In this document: in pieces, positions 32,898 through 45,403 of the stretch | Numbering within the stretch: the first letter of the stretch is position 1 | Layout: every line of letters starts with the position of its first letter | Assembly: GCA_016987375.1 (NCBI GenBank) | Contig: PJRA01000313.1 | Location: 3,198,361 to 3,262,360, forward strand | DNA length: 64,000 bases | Origin: Brachionus koreanus | Taxonomy: Eukaryota > Rotifera > Eurotatoria > Ploima > Brachionidae | Reading direction: 5' to 3' | Notes under the pieces: generated by a model | Databases searched by the model: none | What the model saw: the letters and a program-made list of their open reading frames with translations, nothing else | Told to the model about the DNA's origin: nothing | Position numbers and translations under genes: made by a program

Positions 32898-33437
32898 TGT
32901 CGATCGCTCTCATTGCATCGCTTGGTATATTTGGCACAGAATATTTCTGAATGTGTAAATTAGATCTTTATCATTTATGCAATTGATCGATTCATATTGA
33001 TTTCATTGATGGTTATTGTAGTATTAAAAAACATAAACAATATCCAAGTTTACATTTACTAGATTTTTTTGTAAATTTAAAAAAAAAAGACTCGCAGCAT
33101 GATGAATAAGAATAAACAATACACTTTAATGAATATGACTTAAGAGCGGCTAGATGAATCGAGTCTAAAATTCCATTAATTCGAAACTTTTGGGTAGACA
33201 ACTAGATGACGAGTTAATTAGGACACACTTGACCCCTTAATGTGGTCTAAATCCAAATCGGATTAAATTAAATATCACATTTGCTTTAGTCAAACTTGGC
33301 TTGATCTTAGTTAAGCGACATTTAGCTGGCCACGACTAAGGCAGAGTTAGTCGTGATCAAGATGCGATGTTGCGAGATTAATTTTGAATTCATGCAAATC
33401 GAGCTCGTGGTGAGGAAAAATGTACAATTTTCACCTT

Positions 33438-33440
<3 letters not shown>

Positions 33441-33473
<33 letters not shown>

Positions 33474-33480
33474 TCTCTCG
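33441..33480. repeat. CT-rich tract 4
   Basis: The longest near-perfect CT repeat of the window (about 14 uninterrupted units), 1.2 kb upstream of the SoxB start. Confidence 0.92.
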
Positions 33481-33692
33481 GTATCAAATATTTATCACAT
33501 TTTTCAGCTATGTTTTCAAAACTCATGAATATTTAGATATGCATTCGTGTTGACAGAGACACCAGCAAATTCTTTCTGGAATTTGTGCTATTGTTTATAA
33601 GGCTTGTATAGTACAGCTAGGAATAAATTAGTTATTTAAGATTAGAAAATAGATAGACACATACATGAAGTTAAATTAATCTGTTGAAACAA

Positions 33693-33720
33693 AGATCGAT
33701 CGATCGATTGATTGATTTAT
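33693..33720. repeat. GATC/GATT tetranucleotide repeat
   Basis: Three GATC units followed by GATT units, 28 bp. Confidence 0.85.
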
Positions 33721-34635
33721 GGATTGTGCAATAGTAGAATGTTTTAAGAGGCGAATCTTTTTATGATTTTAGTCAAGCCGAGATTTAATTGGTTATAAGC
33801 TAATTGAGCGACATGAATAATTAAGAGCAAGCTTGAGCCAATGAAATAGAAGCGAAATTCAAGCTGAATGAATGAAGTACTTTAGCAAGGCCATAAGCCA
33901 ATCATATATTTTCTAAATTTTAGGCTTGTTGTGTGCCTATGCGGTTAATAGTTACTTTAATTGGATGCTGACAACAGTCCAGCCCAATAATTCAATTCTC
34001 CATTCAATAAATAAACACAGAAACATTTTTCGATTCCAGTGTATTTACCTTAGAATAATTTTCAAACAAAGAGCATAATTTTTCTTATTTCTTTAGATTT
34101 TTATCTTTAGGGAAAATTAGATAGAAACAAAATAGCAATATTTTTTCCAAAGTGTTGATTTTTTTTTGTTGATGGAATAGTAAAATTTTAAAATTTTAAT
34201 AAAACGTAGTTTTGACTTGAAAGCTAAAAGCTAGCTAAAATTAAATCATCACTATGCATGATGAAAAGTCACTTAATTCGTATGCTGAGCTCGAGCCCGT
34301 TGACTTAGTTCTCTATCACAGTTTAAAATAGAAAAAAAAATAAAAAAGAAAAGCGCTCATTCTTATAAAACACCAAGACCCAAGAATTTAAAATAAAAAA
34401 AGACTAGAATCTAAATTTAGAAGCATCAATTTTCGATCAGCATTAACTCTATTAATTATACTAGCAAACGATTTTAAATTTATTTTTTTTTTTTTCTCTT
34501 TGTTTCTCAATTTATTTTACATTCTTTTTATTTTTTTTTTGAATAATTAAAAAAAAAATTATTTTATTTTTACTTTAAGCTTGTTGAAAATAAAATCTAT
34601 TGAATTGTTTGACAAATATAATAACGTAAAAAATA

Positions 34636-36471
34636 ATGGTTAGCAATTTGGTCGCAATGTTCGGCGGAGGAGGCAATCAAGTGTCAATGAACGGTAGCCA
34701 GGTAACCCCCAACGACATGGAACAACAGAGTTCACTAATGGGTCAAATGATGCTCCAGAATTACTCGCAGACACAAAATTTTGCAGCTCAGCCGACCTAC
34801 GGACAGGCTCACTTCAATCATCACCTAGTAGGCCATCATTTTCATCATGCCCAGCATCAACAGCAACAGCATCAGCAACAGTATCTGCTACAGCAGTACG
34901 GTGGCGATGCGCACTATCAGACAGCGGACACGATCGCAGCTCATGCTAAACACGACGACGAGGAAGATGATGAAATGCACGAAGAAGATGAGGAAGAAGA
35001 CGAGGAGAACGAGCACGTTGAGGGCGAAATTTCTTCGTCCTCTCCGTCGCCCAACGACTCGTCGATCGGCAGTGGTGGCAATGGATCGAGTCGATCTCAA
35101 TTGGTTCACCGAAATTCGGCCAAGTCAATGTCGAGTGCTGAGCTCGAGCGTGTCAAAAGACCCATGAACGCTTTCATGGTCTGGTCGAGGAGCAAGCGAC
35201 GACAAATGGCTCAGGAAAATCCAAAAATGCACAATTCAGAAATAAGCAAGCGCTTGGGTGCCGAATGGAAAATGCTCAACGAGGACGAAAAACGTCCGTA
35301 TATTGACGAAGCCAAACGCCTCAGGGCTGTGCATATGAAAGAACATCCAGATTATAAATACAGACCTAGGAGAAAAAACAAATCCATAATGAAAAAAGAA
35401 AAAATTGGTTCATTATCAAATGGTGTGACCAATGGTCCCAATGGTCAAATAAACCATCACGGTCTACACCATCATTTGGTCATGAATTCGCATCCAAATA
35501 ATCAATTTAACGCAAATCATCACTACTTGCAGCAACAAGGGGTCTCTCCGGCCCATTTGGTACACCATTCGGCTCATTCGATTTCTCAGCATGGACATCA
35601 TCCAAATTCAGTTGCATCGCATGGCTTTTCGCAACAATTTCAGCACAATCAAGCCTATTCGAATCAAACACCGCACATGCTAAATCCACAACATCATTTG
35701 CATCATCATTCGGCCTATCAAAATGTCGCATGGCCATCGGAGTCAAGTTTACACGAGCCTGGCTATGTAGCCACTGTTCATGTTCAGCATCAACAACAAC
35801 AACAACAACAGCAACAGCAACAGCAGCAGCAGCAGCAACAACATGCCAATTATCATCAATTAAATCAGCCAAAAACGCCGACTAGTCTTCAAACAACGCC
35901 AAATTCAAGCAATAGCCAAGTGATGTACAATCAATTGTATGCAAACAAGACTCAATCAAGCACACCAGTTCATCAGAATTCACAATACTTAATGTCGAAT
36001 AATCTGCAAAATTTGGGCTATTATTCAAACCAACTGACACCACCACCCTCAATAAAACAAGAGTCGACCTCTTCGTCATCGTCGTCGAGTAGCTCAAACA
36101 ATTCAGCAAACAGCTTAACCAACAGTCCTCAGCATCAAAGAAGCTCACGCAATCCAAGCACATCACCCATGTTCTACGCTACACAAAATCAGCAAAACGA
36201 GTATATGTACGCACATGGTCAGCATTTAACTGCTCAACAAGCTTCATCTCCACCACTTAATACCGATCAAAATTTAACATCGCTTTTGCATCATCCGTAT
36301 CACATAATAGCAGCGGCTGCTGCTGTTCAGCAAAGTTTAACGCAGAGTTTGTCGCAGCCATCGTTATTAGGCACTCGAAACGACTCATCGCCGCCTAATT
36401 CGGACATGACTCGAACATCGAACTCACCGCAAACTAATAACCAAACAACGCCTGCTGTTGTTTCAGCATAA
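34636..36471 (+). CDS. SoxB: SoxB-group HMG-box transcription factor
   Basis: Encodes a 611-aa nuclear transcription factor in a single exon, as usual for SoxB genes. The HMG box spans about residues 172-250 ([45 protein letters not shown]) and ends with the basic [10 protein letters not shown] found in SoxB1 (Sox1/2/3). The box has SK where vertebrate SoxB1 proteins have GQ after WSR. Flanks are of low complexity: His/Gln-rich N-terminus, an acidic Glu/Asp block at about 106-130, a 17-residue poly-Gln (386-402) and Ser/Pro/Asn-rich activation-like regions. SoxB1 proteins maintain neural and stem-like states. I cannot separate SoxB1 from SoxB2 with certainty. The codons are much richer in G+C than in other genes here. 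Confidence 0.93.
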   Translation: MVSNLVAMFGGGGNQVSMNGSQVTPNDMEQQSSLMGQMMLQNYSQTQNFAAQPTYGQAHFNHHLVGHHFHHAQHQQQQHQQQYLLQQYGGDAHYQTADTIAAHAKHDDEEDDEMHEEDEEEDEENEHVEGEISSSSPSPNDSSIGSGGNGSSRSQLVHRNSAKSMSSAELERVKRPMNAFMVWSRSKRRQMAQENPKMHNSEISKRLGAEWKMLNEDEKRPYIDEAKRLRAVHMKEHPDYKYRPRRKNKSIMKKEKIGSLSNGVTNGPNGQINHHGLHHHLVMNSHPNNQFNANHHYLQQQGVSPAHLVHHSAHSISQHGHHPNSVASHGFSQQFQHNQAYSNQTPHMLNPQHHLHHHSAYQNVAWPSESSLHEPGYVATVHVQHQQQQQQQQQQQQQQQQQHANYHQLNQPKTPTSLQTTPNSSNSQVMYNQLYANKTQSSTPVHQNSQYLMSNNLQNLGYYSNQLTPPPSIKQESTSSSSSSSSSNNSANSLTNSPQHQRSSRNPSTSPMFYATQNQQNEYMYAHGQHLTAQQASSPPLNTDQNLTSLLHHPYHIIAAAAAVQQSLTQSLSQPSLLGTRNDSSPPNSDMTRTSNSPQTNNQTTPAVVSA

Positions 36472-37470
36472 AATCATTCATTCACTACATTACCGATCGA
36501 CCGAATGTTTTTAAATAAAAAAAACAAACAAACAAGCAAAAAGTAAAATACCAAATGAAGAATAATAACAGTATAGGAGTAACGATGAGAATTTACCAGT
36601 GTTTATGAGAAATATGCGACACTAGGAGAATATTAATAGAATGTTAATTTCTTTATAATTATTAAATATTTTTTATTTTTTGTTAATTGGTGGTTGAGAA
36701 TCCATTGGTAACAAAATGCTAATTTTTCGTTCAATCGATAATGTTGGTGATCGATTAAGTGTTTTAAATGTTTTCGTTTTTGTTCACCTTATATAAACCA
36801 CATAATTATTGTAAATTTGATTGTATACCATTTAAATATTTTAAATATAGGAAAGCAAAAAATAAAAAAAATTGTTTTGAAAAATGTAAAAAATTTCATT
36901 TCATTTAACTTTTTTTATTTTCGTTTTTATTTTAGTTGATGATTTAATTTTAAATATAGTTTTTGTTTTTTTTTTTTAATTTCCTCGTCTCCTCTTATAC
37001 TACTTGTCAAATCGATAGGAATATTTAAAATAAATTAAATTTTTAACTTTTTAAATTAGAAATATTTTCTCTTAATTATTTTTTTTAGATAAACTTAATA
37101 AAAATAAAAAAATTAACAAAAAAATACATTTTATACTTTTTTTTTCAATTTTTTATAAGCCAAATAAGACAAGACTGATGAAATAGTGAAATAATTTTAG
37201 AACAATTCCTATGTTCTTTGTTTGAAAAGCTTTGCTAAACTTTATACTCAAAATTCACGCTTAATTGGAGCTACAACATTGCTTGTAAAATCTTCTTCAT
37301 CATTTAGACATGAAAAAAGTTATCATTAGGAAATTTATGCTTTAATTTAACGACTAACAATAATATGATCTAAAAAAATTGAAAATCTCTCTGTGGATAA
37401 TAATTAGAATGATAAATAACTCTGTAATCAATAAATCAATGTGTGAAACTGATAAAAGAAGTTTGAGCAA
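36472..37470. other. SoxB 3' UTR and flank
   Basis: The first 400 bp are moderately complex and likely the 3' UTR, with AATAAA-like signals near 36860. The rest is AT-rich without features. Confidence 0.5.
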
Positions 37471-37479
37471 CTTCCACAC

Positions 37480-37720
37480 AGGAAACCTGTGAAGGATTCT
37501 GGGGATACACAACAACAAAAGGTTGCGATGGCATGGACATACTTAGAATGAAAGAAAAAAGAATATCAAAAAAGACCCTTTAATGGACACCACAAGGGCG
37601 ACGTAAGGTAGAAAGACCAGCATGGAGCTCAACAAAAATAAAAAAGCTCACCGAAATGGGAACGAATTGAGTGGAAATCAAAAGGAATGACTCTATGCTC
37701 CACAAGAAGTGAATAAGGAA
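37480..37720 (+). mobile_element. Degraded LINE C-terminus, endonuclease-RT family 2, copy 1
   Basis: Plus-strand frames give LRWHGH, LRMKEKRISKKTL, WTPQGRRKVERP and KLTEMGTN. These are the conserved C-terminal blocks (RRLKWLGHVLRM ... WTPQGKRNAGRP) of the same LINE family found at 53410-53780. A frameshift and several TGA/TAA codons at former Trp positions show it is dead. Confidence 0.75.
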
Positions 37721-38595
37721 AAAAAATAAATCAATGTAGTAGATTGATCAATTGCAAAAAAATTCATAAATTAAAATTTAATAAAATAAAAAAATATTTT
37801 CGGAAAAATGTCATTGCATAATGTCGATTGCAACTTTTTTTAAATCAAAAATTAAATCTTTAATTAATTATTTTAATATTGATCAAATCAATAATCAAAT
37901 TTATCTTGTTGATAATTTTTTTGTCTTTTGGTGCATGAAAAACTGGCAATAAGGAGAAAAAGGTGTATTATAACATGTTGAAATAAGATATTTTTTGTTT
38001 AAATATCAGTTTAATAAAAAGTAACTATTCTAATTTAAATTAATTATCAAAAAAGGTTAACCCATTAAAAGTAAAATATAACCAATTTGATTTTCTAAAA
38101 TTTAGTTAAAAAATGTACAAATATTAGATTTAAATTTAAATTTTTTATCTTTATTCAAATAATTTAAAAAAAAATATTTTTAAAATTTTTAATGAACTTT
38201 AAATTGAATGATTAAATAAAAGAAAAAAAATATTTTATTTGAGTTTTTGTTTTAAATATCTTGGAAATTATTATTCAATTATTATTAAATAAATGGTATC
38301 AAAATCAAAAGCAAGATATATTTGAACAAAAATGCACAACTATTTTTATTCAATTTTCCTATCCAAAAAAAAACTAAATATATTCTGTTTGATAAAATAA
38401 TTTACTGATTCACTCTCGGTCATTCGAACCGATAAAGTTTTTGATTTATTACTTCCATTTGGTAAAAGAATATTTGCTTCAATTTGATCATTTAATTAAA
38501 AACAGATTAAACATCTTGATATTAAAAAATTTTGAACTAAATATGACCAGAAATACCAAAAAATATTTAAACAAAATTTTTTGAACAATTTATTA
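37721..38595. other. AT-rich stretch, no gene seen
   Basis: No supported frame. A GTTCGAAT-like string at 38420-38440 was checked as a tRNA T-arm and rejected. Confidence 0.5.
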
Positions 38596-38886
38596 GCATT
38601 GTGAAATTTCATACAAAACTTCCAAAACAAAAAGTAAAAAATCTTATAACTTTCGTTCTAGTAGTCAAAAATTTGTTGTGGAGATGAAACAAAGTGAGAA
38701 AATTGTTGTTTTACCCATTGAGCAAGTCTGCAAAATTTGTGCAAAATTCAACTCTAAAAATTCAAATAATGATATTGAAAATAAATCGCAATCAATTTGC
38801 AAAAATTTTGCAGACTTGCTTAATGGGTGAAACAACAATTGTTTCACTTTGTCGAATTGGAAGTTTTGTATGAAATTTCACAATGC
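38596..38886. mobile_element. Foldback/MITE element 3 with long inverted repeats
   Basis: Outer arms 38596-38624 and 38858-38886 are perfect inverted repeats of 29 bp starting GCATTGTGAAATTTC. Inner arms 38689-38745 and 38796-38852 (57 bp) are inverted repeats with only a few mismatches. The left half has about 64 bp between outer and inner arm where the right half has 5, so one side has gained or lost sequence. The loop is 50 bp. There is no coding capacity. The high arm identity points to recent origin. Confidence 0.85.
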
Positions 38887-40734
38887 CCAATTTTCAATTT
38901 CACAATTTTGTCTAATTTTATTGTTGAGCCCAAGTAATTTACTCAAATTTACACCTGCTAGATGACTGCAAAGCACTAAAACTCAACTTTTTTCCTATAT
39001 ATTATCTGCTCTCGATGCAAAATGTAAAAACCCGCAAAATTAACATCCATATTCTTCAAAAAGTTTAAAAAAGAATTTTCCTGGCGGTTCAATTTTGTTT
39101 AACTCTGATTTTATTTAAGTTAAAAAATGAAGATAATTTAATTTTTGACATATAACTGTCTTAATTTCAATAAAAATTTTATCATTATCCAAAGTGATTA
39201 ATTTTTTTTCTATTTTACTAGAGTTTTTTTTTAAAATTGAATCTCATAAAGAAACTGATTTACTCTTTTAATCAAAAGTTTGTATCACAAAAATGTAGCT
39301 TATGTTAGATTCAATTAATTAATTTTATTTAATTTTTCACACCACAAGCTATTTTAAGTTATTTATTATTCTAAAAATAATGTGATGGAATTAAACAAAA
39401 AAAGTTTAATGATTACCTTATAACAATAAAATTAAAAATTGGCTTTCAAAAAATACTCAAAAGAATTCATTTTACTTACACATAATTCATTTTGACTTAA
39501 AACTTACCAACCATATCATTCAGAATCACATGTATCTAGCATAAATTTTCATTTAATTTTTTTTTCAACTCAAATTATTAATTATATTCAAAAGTTCTAA
39601 ACAATAAAGAATAACTTAGAATCAAATAAATACTAATGCAGGCAATAATCAAATTAATTTTTAAAAAAAAATTGACTATTTAAAAAAAGTTTTCACTTGA
39701 ATCCAAAAAATTTTAGTCTAAAATAAATTACAAAAAGCTTTAATTAAAAATGATTGAATAAATATTTTTTTTCTTAAAATTGAATTTAAAATTAACTTCA
39801 ATTATGAGAATTTTTTAATCCATTGTCTTTAGAATAAAAAAAACTATTAATGTGCTATAATTAAGCTATAATAATGTGACAAGAAAACGATCTGATTAAT
39901 AAAAATTTGAAATTTTCGATATTTATATGAATATTGTAGACAATAATCAATTATTTATTATTTAACTTAAATGCCTTGTTGTAAAAAAATTTCAAATAAC
40001 AATTAAATCAATAATTACATTCAATTTTATAATATTATATATTTTTAATTTAAATAATTTTTTCTATTTAAATGATAAATTAAATAAATGAAGTGTTGAG
40101 ATGGGCACTAACTTGGTGATTTACATTAAAATTCAAAAAAAACTTATCTTTAAATATTATGTATATTAGATTTAAATCATATTTTAGTTTTTTTTCGAAA
40201 TTTATACTTTAAAAAAATTTTATTTACAATTACATTTTATTTTAACGATTAAATATGAGTTTTCCTAACATTACTTAAAGTTTTCAATAATGAAATGTCA
40301 TTTCAAAAATCGAAAATTTTAATCAAAATTATGTTTTAACAAAATTAGCAATAACTTTTTTAACAAATAGACTAGTTTAAAGAGGAAATTTTTGTTGAAA
40401 TTCACTACATTCAAGCTTTCTATTAACAATAATATAAATTTAATTTTAATAGATTTTGTTGAAAAAGAAAATTGATTTTAATTTTTCTAATTAGTCAAAA
40501 CTATTATTTTATTTTAAAGTTTTTGGGATTAAATTTAATCCTAAGCAGCGGATTTAGTTAAAACCCTCTTTTTTTTATTTCGCCATAATCCATATTTAAT
40601 TTCATAATCATTTTGTTTAATACACACTATTGATAATTTCCAGTACACTTTGTTCAAATGAAACAGAGTAATTAATCTATTCTGTTCTTAATAGAATTGG
40701 TATTTTTATTCTACAAATTTTCATGTCCAGTATA
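38887..40734. other. AT-rich stretch, no gene seen
   Basis: About 1.8 kb with A+T near 80 percent, homopolymer runs, and no frame, RNA or repeat that I can support. Confidence 0.55.
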
Positions 40735-41130
40735 ATTCAATTTTGTGACTCCGCAGTGACGAGCAAGCTGTCTCTCAATTGAAAATTGACCCCCTTTTGT
40801 ATTACCTGTCGAACCGCTTAATTTATTAAAAGTAAGAAACTGATTGCCTTGAATAAATTCAACCTTATCATATCCATAGTTGATTTTGTGTAGCTGAATT
40901 AAATCACCTCACCTACGTCTTTCTTTAAGTGCTATCCAACCGAAAACATTTCTTCTTTCAACATAATATTTAGACTTAAGATCCGGAGCCAATTTCGAGA
41001 ATTTTCTCTTTACCTTCTCAAGAATTTCAATGTCCACTCGACGAAAAGGATTCCAAGCAGCAACGGCCAGCTCAAGATGAGATGGAACAAACGATTTGCC
41101 ATAATAGCAATAGTTTTTAGCTGGTGTCGA
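40735..41130 (-). mobile_element. Degraded LINE reverse transcriptase C-terminus
   Basis: The minus strand reads YGKSFVPSHLELAVAAWNPF, then DIEILEKVKRKFSKLAPDLK, then GDLIQLHKINYGYDKV, the typical post-RT region of Jockey/CR1-like ORF2. A TGA interrupts the frame just before GDLIQ. It belongs to the same broad class as the copy at 1050-1735, but in a different subfamily and orientation. Confidence 0.75.
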
Positions 41131-41349
41131 TCATTATTGATCTAAAATCAATCTAAACATTAATAATGCAGAAATTGGATAGACGGGTTATAGAGTACTG
41201 ATATAAACACTAAAAGATTACATTAAAGACATAGATTTTTCAAATATTTTAGTAAATTCTGATGTAGCAGAGTAGAATAATAAAAAATTTTGATTATTTT
41301 AAAAATGGATAATTTAATTTAACATATTCAAAATAATCTACAACTTTGT

Positions 41350-42980
41350 TTATAACCATTTTATTTGACAATCTAAATTATTATTTTTTACCAAAAGCTT
41401 CATTTTAAAAGAGTCGTGTCTACTAATCATTTTACACTCTGCAAGCATAATTTCTTTAAGACTATTTTTGCTATCTTTAAGGAAATAATTTACAATCAAT
41501 CGTGAACCAATACTATTCATTTCTTTTAATTCCAAAATTTGAATACTTTGATGTATCAATTTGTGGCCGGAATACCTTGGAGCATGAGTAGAGCACATGC
41601 ATTGAAAAAACTCTTCATCCAGCTCGTTTAAGCCAGCCAAATGTAAAAATCTCACTTGGCCATTTGACAATAATTGTGTAAGATGACTTTTGAATTTTCC
41701 TATATTTAAATGAATAATGTCTGACCGAGAACAAATATTGCTCACCGATAAGTGATCTAAGTTATTAATAAAACATTTTTCGTTATCTTGAATGTCTGTG
41801 TCTTCACATGGTTCATAGTAATCGATTAATTCGACATTTAATTTAACCAAATTGGGACAGTATTTAGCTATACATTGAAGATTAATGTCTGCTAAGTTTA
41901 TTAAAGTTAATTTTTTCAGTCTTTTTCCATAGGACTTGATAAATTGAAGAAAATATCCACCAAATTTATAGGTTAAAAGTGACGGATTGGCAACTGTTAG
42001 CTCTGACAAATAATTAAATGCATTTAAATAATTTAAGCATTCATTTTTGCCGACACAATTTATCCTTAAATTTCTTATCTTTGGACAAGTGAAAACAAGG
42101 GCTTCCATGTGGTGCGGCTTTAACAAAACATCTGAATCAATATAAAAGGTTTCCAGACTATATTGCTTGTAGTTCTGTAGAGTGTTATTTTCGGTTTCAT
42201 CATGCTGATTTTTATAAAATTTCCAGATCCGATCTGCAAGCTCTGACACATACAAAAATTTTAGACTTTTGAAAAGGTCCAAGGATTTTTCGATTTTTTC
42301 ATCTGACAAGGAAACATTGTCAATATTAATGTATTTAAATAATGGATTTTTAATCATATTTAACGCATCCAAACAATCGTCAAAAATTGATTTGCAATTT
42401 TCTAGATTTAAATGCTCTAACTTTGGACAATTAGAGGCGAGGAGTTGACAAACTGCAAGGTTTGCTTTTGTATGCGATAAATCCAATTTTTTCAAATTTT
42501 TCAATGAATACATAATTGAGCACAAATTTTTTGGATGAATTTCATTTAATGCACTCAAATTAAGTTCTGTTAAATTCTTTTAATAATCAAATTTAATTTA
42601 AGAATTTTTTTTTCTATTTGTTATCTTACAAAGCAATTTTTTCCCAAATAATTACAAATGAGAGAGTTGAAAAACGATTTTTTCCTGATAAAATTAAAGT
42701 CGGCTGACCTCAGTCGACCATGAACACACAAGCAAAAGTAGTTTCTATTGAAATTATTCGATTGATAGAGTTTTTTTAAAATAAAACTAACAGTTTCATC
42801 ATCTAGTTGCTCAAAAGGACCTATTAGGTACTTTTTTTTGCCAAAATTGGTACTAGGATCATCGAGAGATACGTCAATTTGAGCATCGGCTTTGAATTTC
42901 ATCCAATGTTGCTCAATATTTTTAATTAGATTTGCTACACACAAAACACTAAGGTTTTGTGGTTGTTTAATCGGTGGCAT
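41350..42980 (-). CDS. Leucine-rich-repeat protein, possible F-box/LRR type
   Basis: Two minus-strand exons (42630-42980, 41350-42576) give 525 aa. From about residue 118 the protein is a series of LRRs of the RNI/AMN1 kind (LTELNLSALNEI, LKKLDLSHTKANLAVCQLL, CPKLEHLNLENCKSI), which form a curved binding surface. The segment PFEQLDDETVSFILKKL near residue 55 is placed like an F-box helix pair, which would make it a substrate receptor of an SCF ubiquitin ligase, but the F-box is not convincing. No signal peptide or membrane helix. I cannot name an orthologue. Confidence 0.72.
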
Positions 42981-44817
42981 CGGAAGAAACTAATTTAAAA
43001 TTAAAATAAAATATTTCATTTAAAATGAAGCATGTTTTTAAAAAAATCACGTGATTTTAATTTCAAATTAAACTCGGCATATACTAAATTAAGTTGATGA
43101 AGTTTTAAATGCGTTTATCTTAAAGACATTTTTTCATTAATTTTTAAAATTTTTTAAAATTATTTATAGCCTATTTTACTATTAATGATTTTATTTTTAC
43201 ATTTAACTTATTAGAAATTCTAATTTAATTTAAGAATAAAGATTAATAACAAAAATTAAGATTTTTTTTTTATCTAAATTTGAAAAAATTTATATATTAA
43301 ATATTAAAAGGTTAGTATTAATTATTTTGTTTTACATTCCTTTGGTCTTTTTTTCCATCTGGTTTAGATTAAAAAAATTTCTGTGGAAAAACTTTCAGCT
43401 TTTAATTAATTGCAATTCTTAGCATAAATTTATAAACAGATGTTTTTAAATACTAGTGTAATTTTAGTGTTAGGTACCGTTAGTTGCGGCCACTAGACTG
43501 CCAAAACTTTGAGCTAGCCTTTTTTACAAAAATTACAAAAATTAAAATAAAAATAAATTCAAATATAAAAATTTGATAGATAAAGAATTAATTTTAAGAA
43601 AAAAAATTAAAATTAAGATTGTATAAAAAAATTGTATCACCCACGGCCAACACTAACTTTTTTCCAAGGCAGATCAAGCACACATTTAGATATGGGAAAC
43701 CGATTAATGGAACCGAATTTTGGATTTTAAATAAAATTTTTATATGAGAAGAAAAAATTAAAGACTTTTTTTTCACTTTATGATAATTGATTTTAATCAT
43801 TTTTTATTTAAATTCAAGAAGATTCAGCAATTATATTTGTAAAGAAAATTAAGAAAAATCATTAAACAATAACTTTAAAAAAATAGCACTAAAAAAACGC
43901 CCCCAATTTTTTTCCATGAAAAAATTTAAAATAAATTATAAAAAATTGACTAATTAATTATTCCCCCAAAAATAATAAAACCAAGCTATTGATACAGTTA
44001 ATTATTTTTTAAATGACCAATCTATTCAAAGCTTTGCGAATTTTGAGAAAACTATTTTCAATTACAAAGATTCATAGCATTTAACGTTTAAATATCTAAT
44101 TTTTTTTAGATAAAAACGAATAATAAGCTAAACATTATTTTTTTAATAAATAAATAAATTTGAATCAATATTTAAATGAAGATGATGATTTTTTTTTTTA
44201 AGAGTTTAACAAATGAAGGTTGTTCTTTTCTGAAGATTTAAAAAAATATGTTTATATTCTGAAAAAAATTGATCATTTTCTAAGAATTAAAAAAATTATC
44301 TTTGTAATTGTCATTTTTAATACAATGGAAGGGATTAAATTTAAATTAAGAAAACAATTTTTCAATGTAAAGTTTTATTTAAATTTTAGTAATATTGTTA
44401 AAAAATTCCAATTTCAATTCAATATAAGTTGAGTAATTTGGTTTTAATTTAATTTAGGTAATTAATAAGAACTAATTATTATTTAATTATATGTATGAAT
44501 TTTTTTTAAATTCTATGTTCTTATAATTCAAAAACCATTCTGTTTGATTTTTAATTAATCAAATAAATAAAAAAATTGCTATTTAAAATTGACAATTATA
44601 GTTAAAAAAATATTTAACAAAATTATATTTTTTTTATTCGGATTAACTTTTTAAAAAGTAAATTAAATTTAAAAAAGACTTTTTTTTTGCAACCAAAAAA
44701 TTTGCAATAATGTAAATTCATATTTGCAATGATATATTTCTTTAAAACAGCTTAAATAGTTTTTAATTTTAAATAATAATAAAGAAATATTACAAATAGT
44801 AAATTTTCGTGGAAAAA
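42981..44817. other. AT-rich region between LRR gene and TIMM13
   Basis: No gene supported. A short G+C-richer island at about 43475-43520, and another at 43640-43720 with coding-like minus-strand sequence (KFGSINRFPISKCVLDLPWK), may be transposon debris. Confidence 0.45.
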
Positions 44818-45163
44818 ATGGACTATTCATCAACAACTCCTAGAGGCTCTTTGGGCCCAAATGAAAGAGCTGCTCTCATGAACAACATTAAACAACAGCT
44901 TGATGTAGCACATGCTCAAGAACTTTTGCAGCAGGTTAGTGAAAAATGCTTTAAAATGTGTATACAAAAGCCAAGTTCATCTTTATCAAGTTCCGAACAA
45001 GTAATTTATTTCTATTTTAAAATAGAAATTTTAAATTTATTCTTAATTTTTTTGCAAACAGAAATGCCTTACGTATTGTATGGACAGATTTTTTGATGCA
45101 GCCAATATTGTGTCTAAAGCATATGGTCAAAGATTACAAAAAGAGCTGGGAAATGCTAGATAA
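44818..45163 (+). CDS. TIMM13: Mitochondrial small TIM chaperone Tim13
   Basis: Tim13 pairs with Tim8 in a hexamer that escorts hydrophobic precursors across the mitochondrial intermembrane space to TIM22. Two exons (44818-45000, 45062-45163) give 94 aa, the usual size. Both CX3C motifs are present (CFKMC and CLTYC), at the usual spacing, within the family pattern [19 protein letters not shown] and [13 protein letters not shown]. The intron lies just before the second motif. The first ATG at 44818 is used; the frame upstream of it has no ATG. Confidence 0.95.
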
Positions 45164-45403
45164 TTTTTTTATAAACAAAAAAGCAAATAAATTTTTCTTC
45201 TAATGAATTTTTTTCTTAAAATGAATATTTTAAAAAAAATTGAGAACAATTGATAAAAAAAGTTAGTTTATAAAATTTATTATCTTATTCTCAAAAAAAA
45301 TACAAAATTTTAAATAATTAACAAGTCATTAAAAAAAAATACAAATTTATATCGTTCGACAAGTTAAATTAAAGATAATTAAACCTAACATTTAATTCAA
45401 ATA

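Larger units (their letters stand above)
29046..34635. promoter_or_regulatory. Long gene-free 5' region of SoxB
   Basis: About 5.6 kb (7 kb or more if the doubtful exons are ignored) without a supported gene, directly upstream of a developmental transcription factor. Base composition is less AT-extreme than other intergenic DNA here, with islands near 29.7, 30.4, 31.0, 31.96, 33.2 and 33.8 kb. It contains a perfect octamer ATGCAAAT (33392-33399, a POU-factor site), several ACAAT/ATTGT strings of SOX type, and repeated CT tracts. I infer cis-regulatory elements; the sequence alone cannot prove this. Confidence 0.45.

Noticed and set aside
33353..33553. Plus-strand 66-codon frame with a Ser-Leu repeat
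   Set aside because: The repeat is just the CT microsatellite translated; there is no other support.
34847..36166. Other open frames across the SoxB gene on both strands
   Set aside because: They are shadows of the G+C-rich, CAG/CAC-repeat-bearing SoxB coding sequence.
38400..38445. tRNA-like string with GTTCGAAT
   Set aside because: Position 61 of a T-arm would be G rather than C, and no acceptor, D or anticodon stem can be formed in the surrounding AT-rich DNA.
40880..40920. The TGA before GDLIQ at about 40.9 kb as another selenocysteine codon
   Set aside because: It lies in a decayed LINE reverse transcriptase fragment where relatives have an ordinary residue, and no SECIS or redox motif is nearby.
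43594..43800. Minus-strand 68-codon frame
   Set aside because: The better-looking protein sequence in this spot is in a different frame and stops after a few dozen codons; probably transposon debris.
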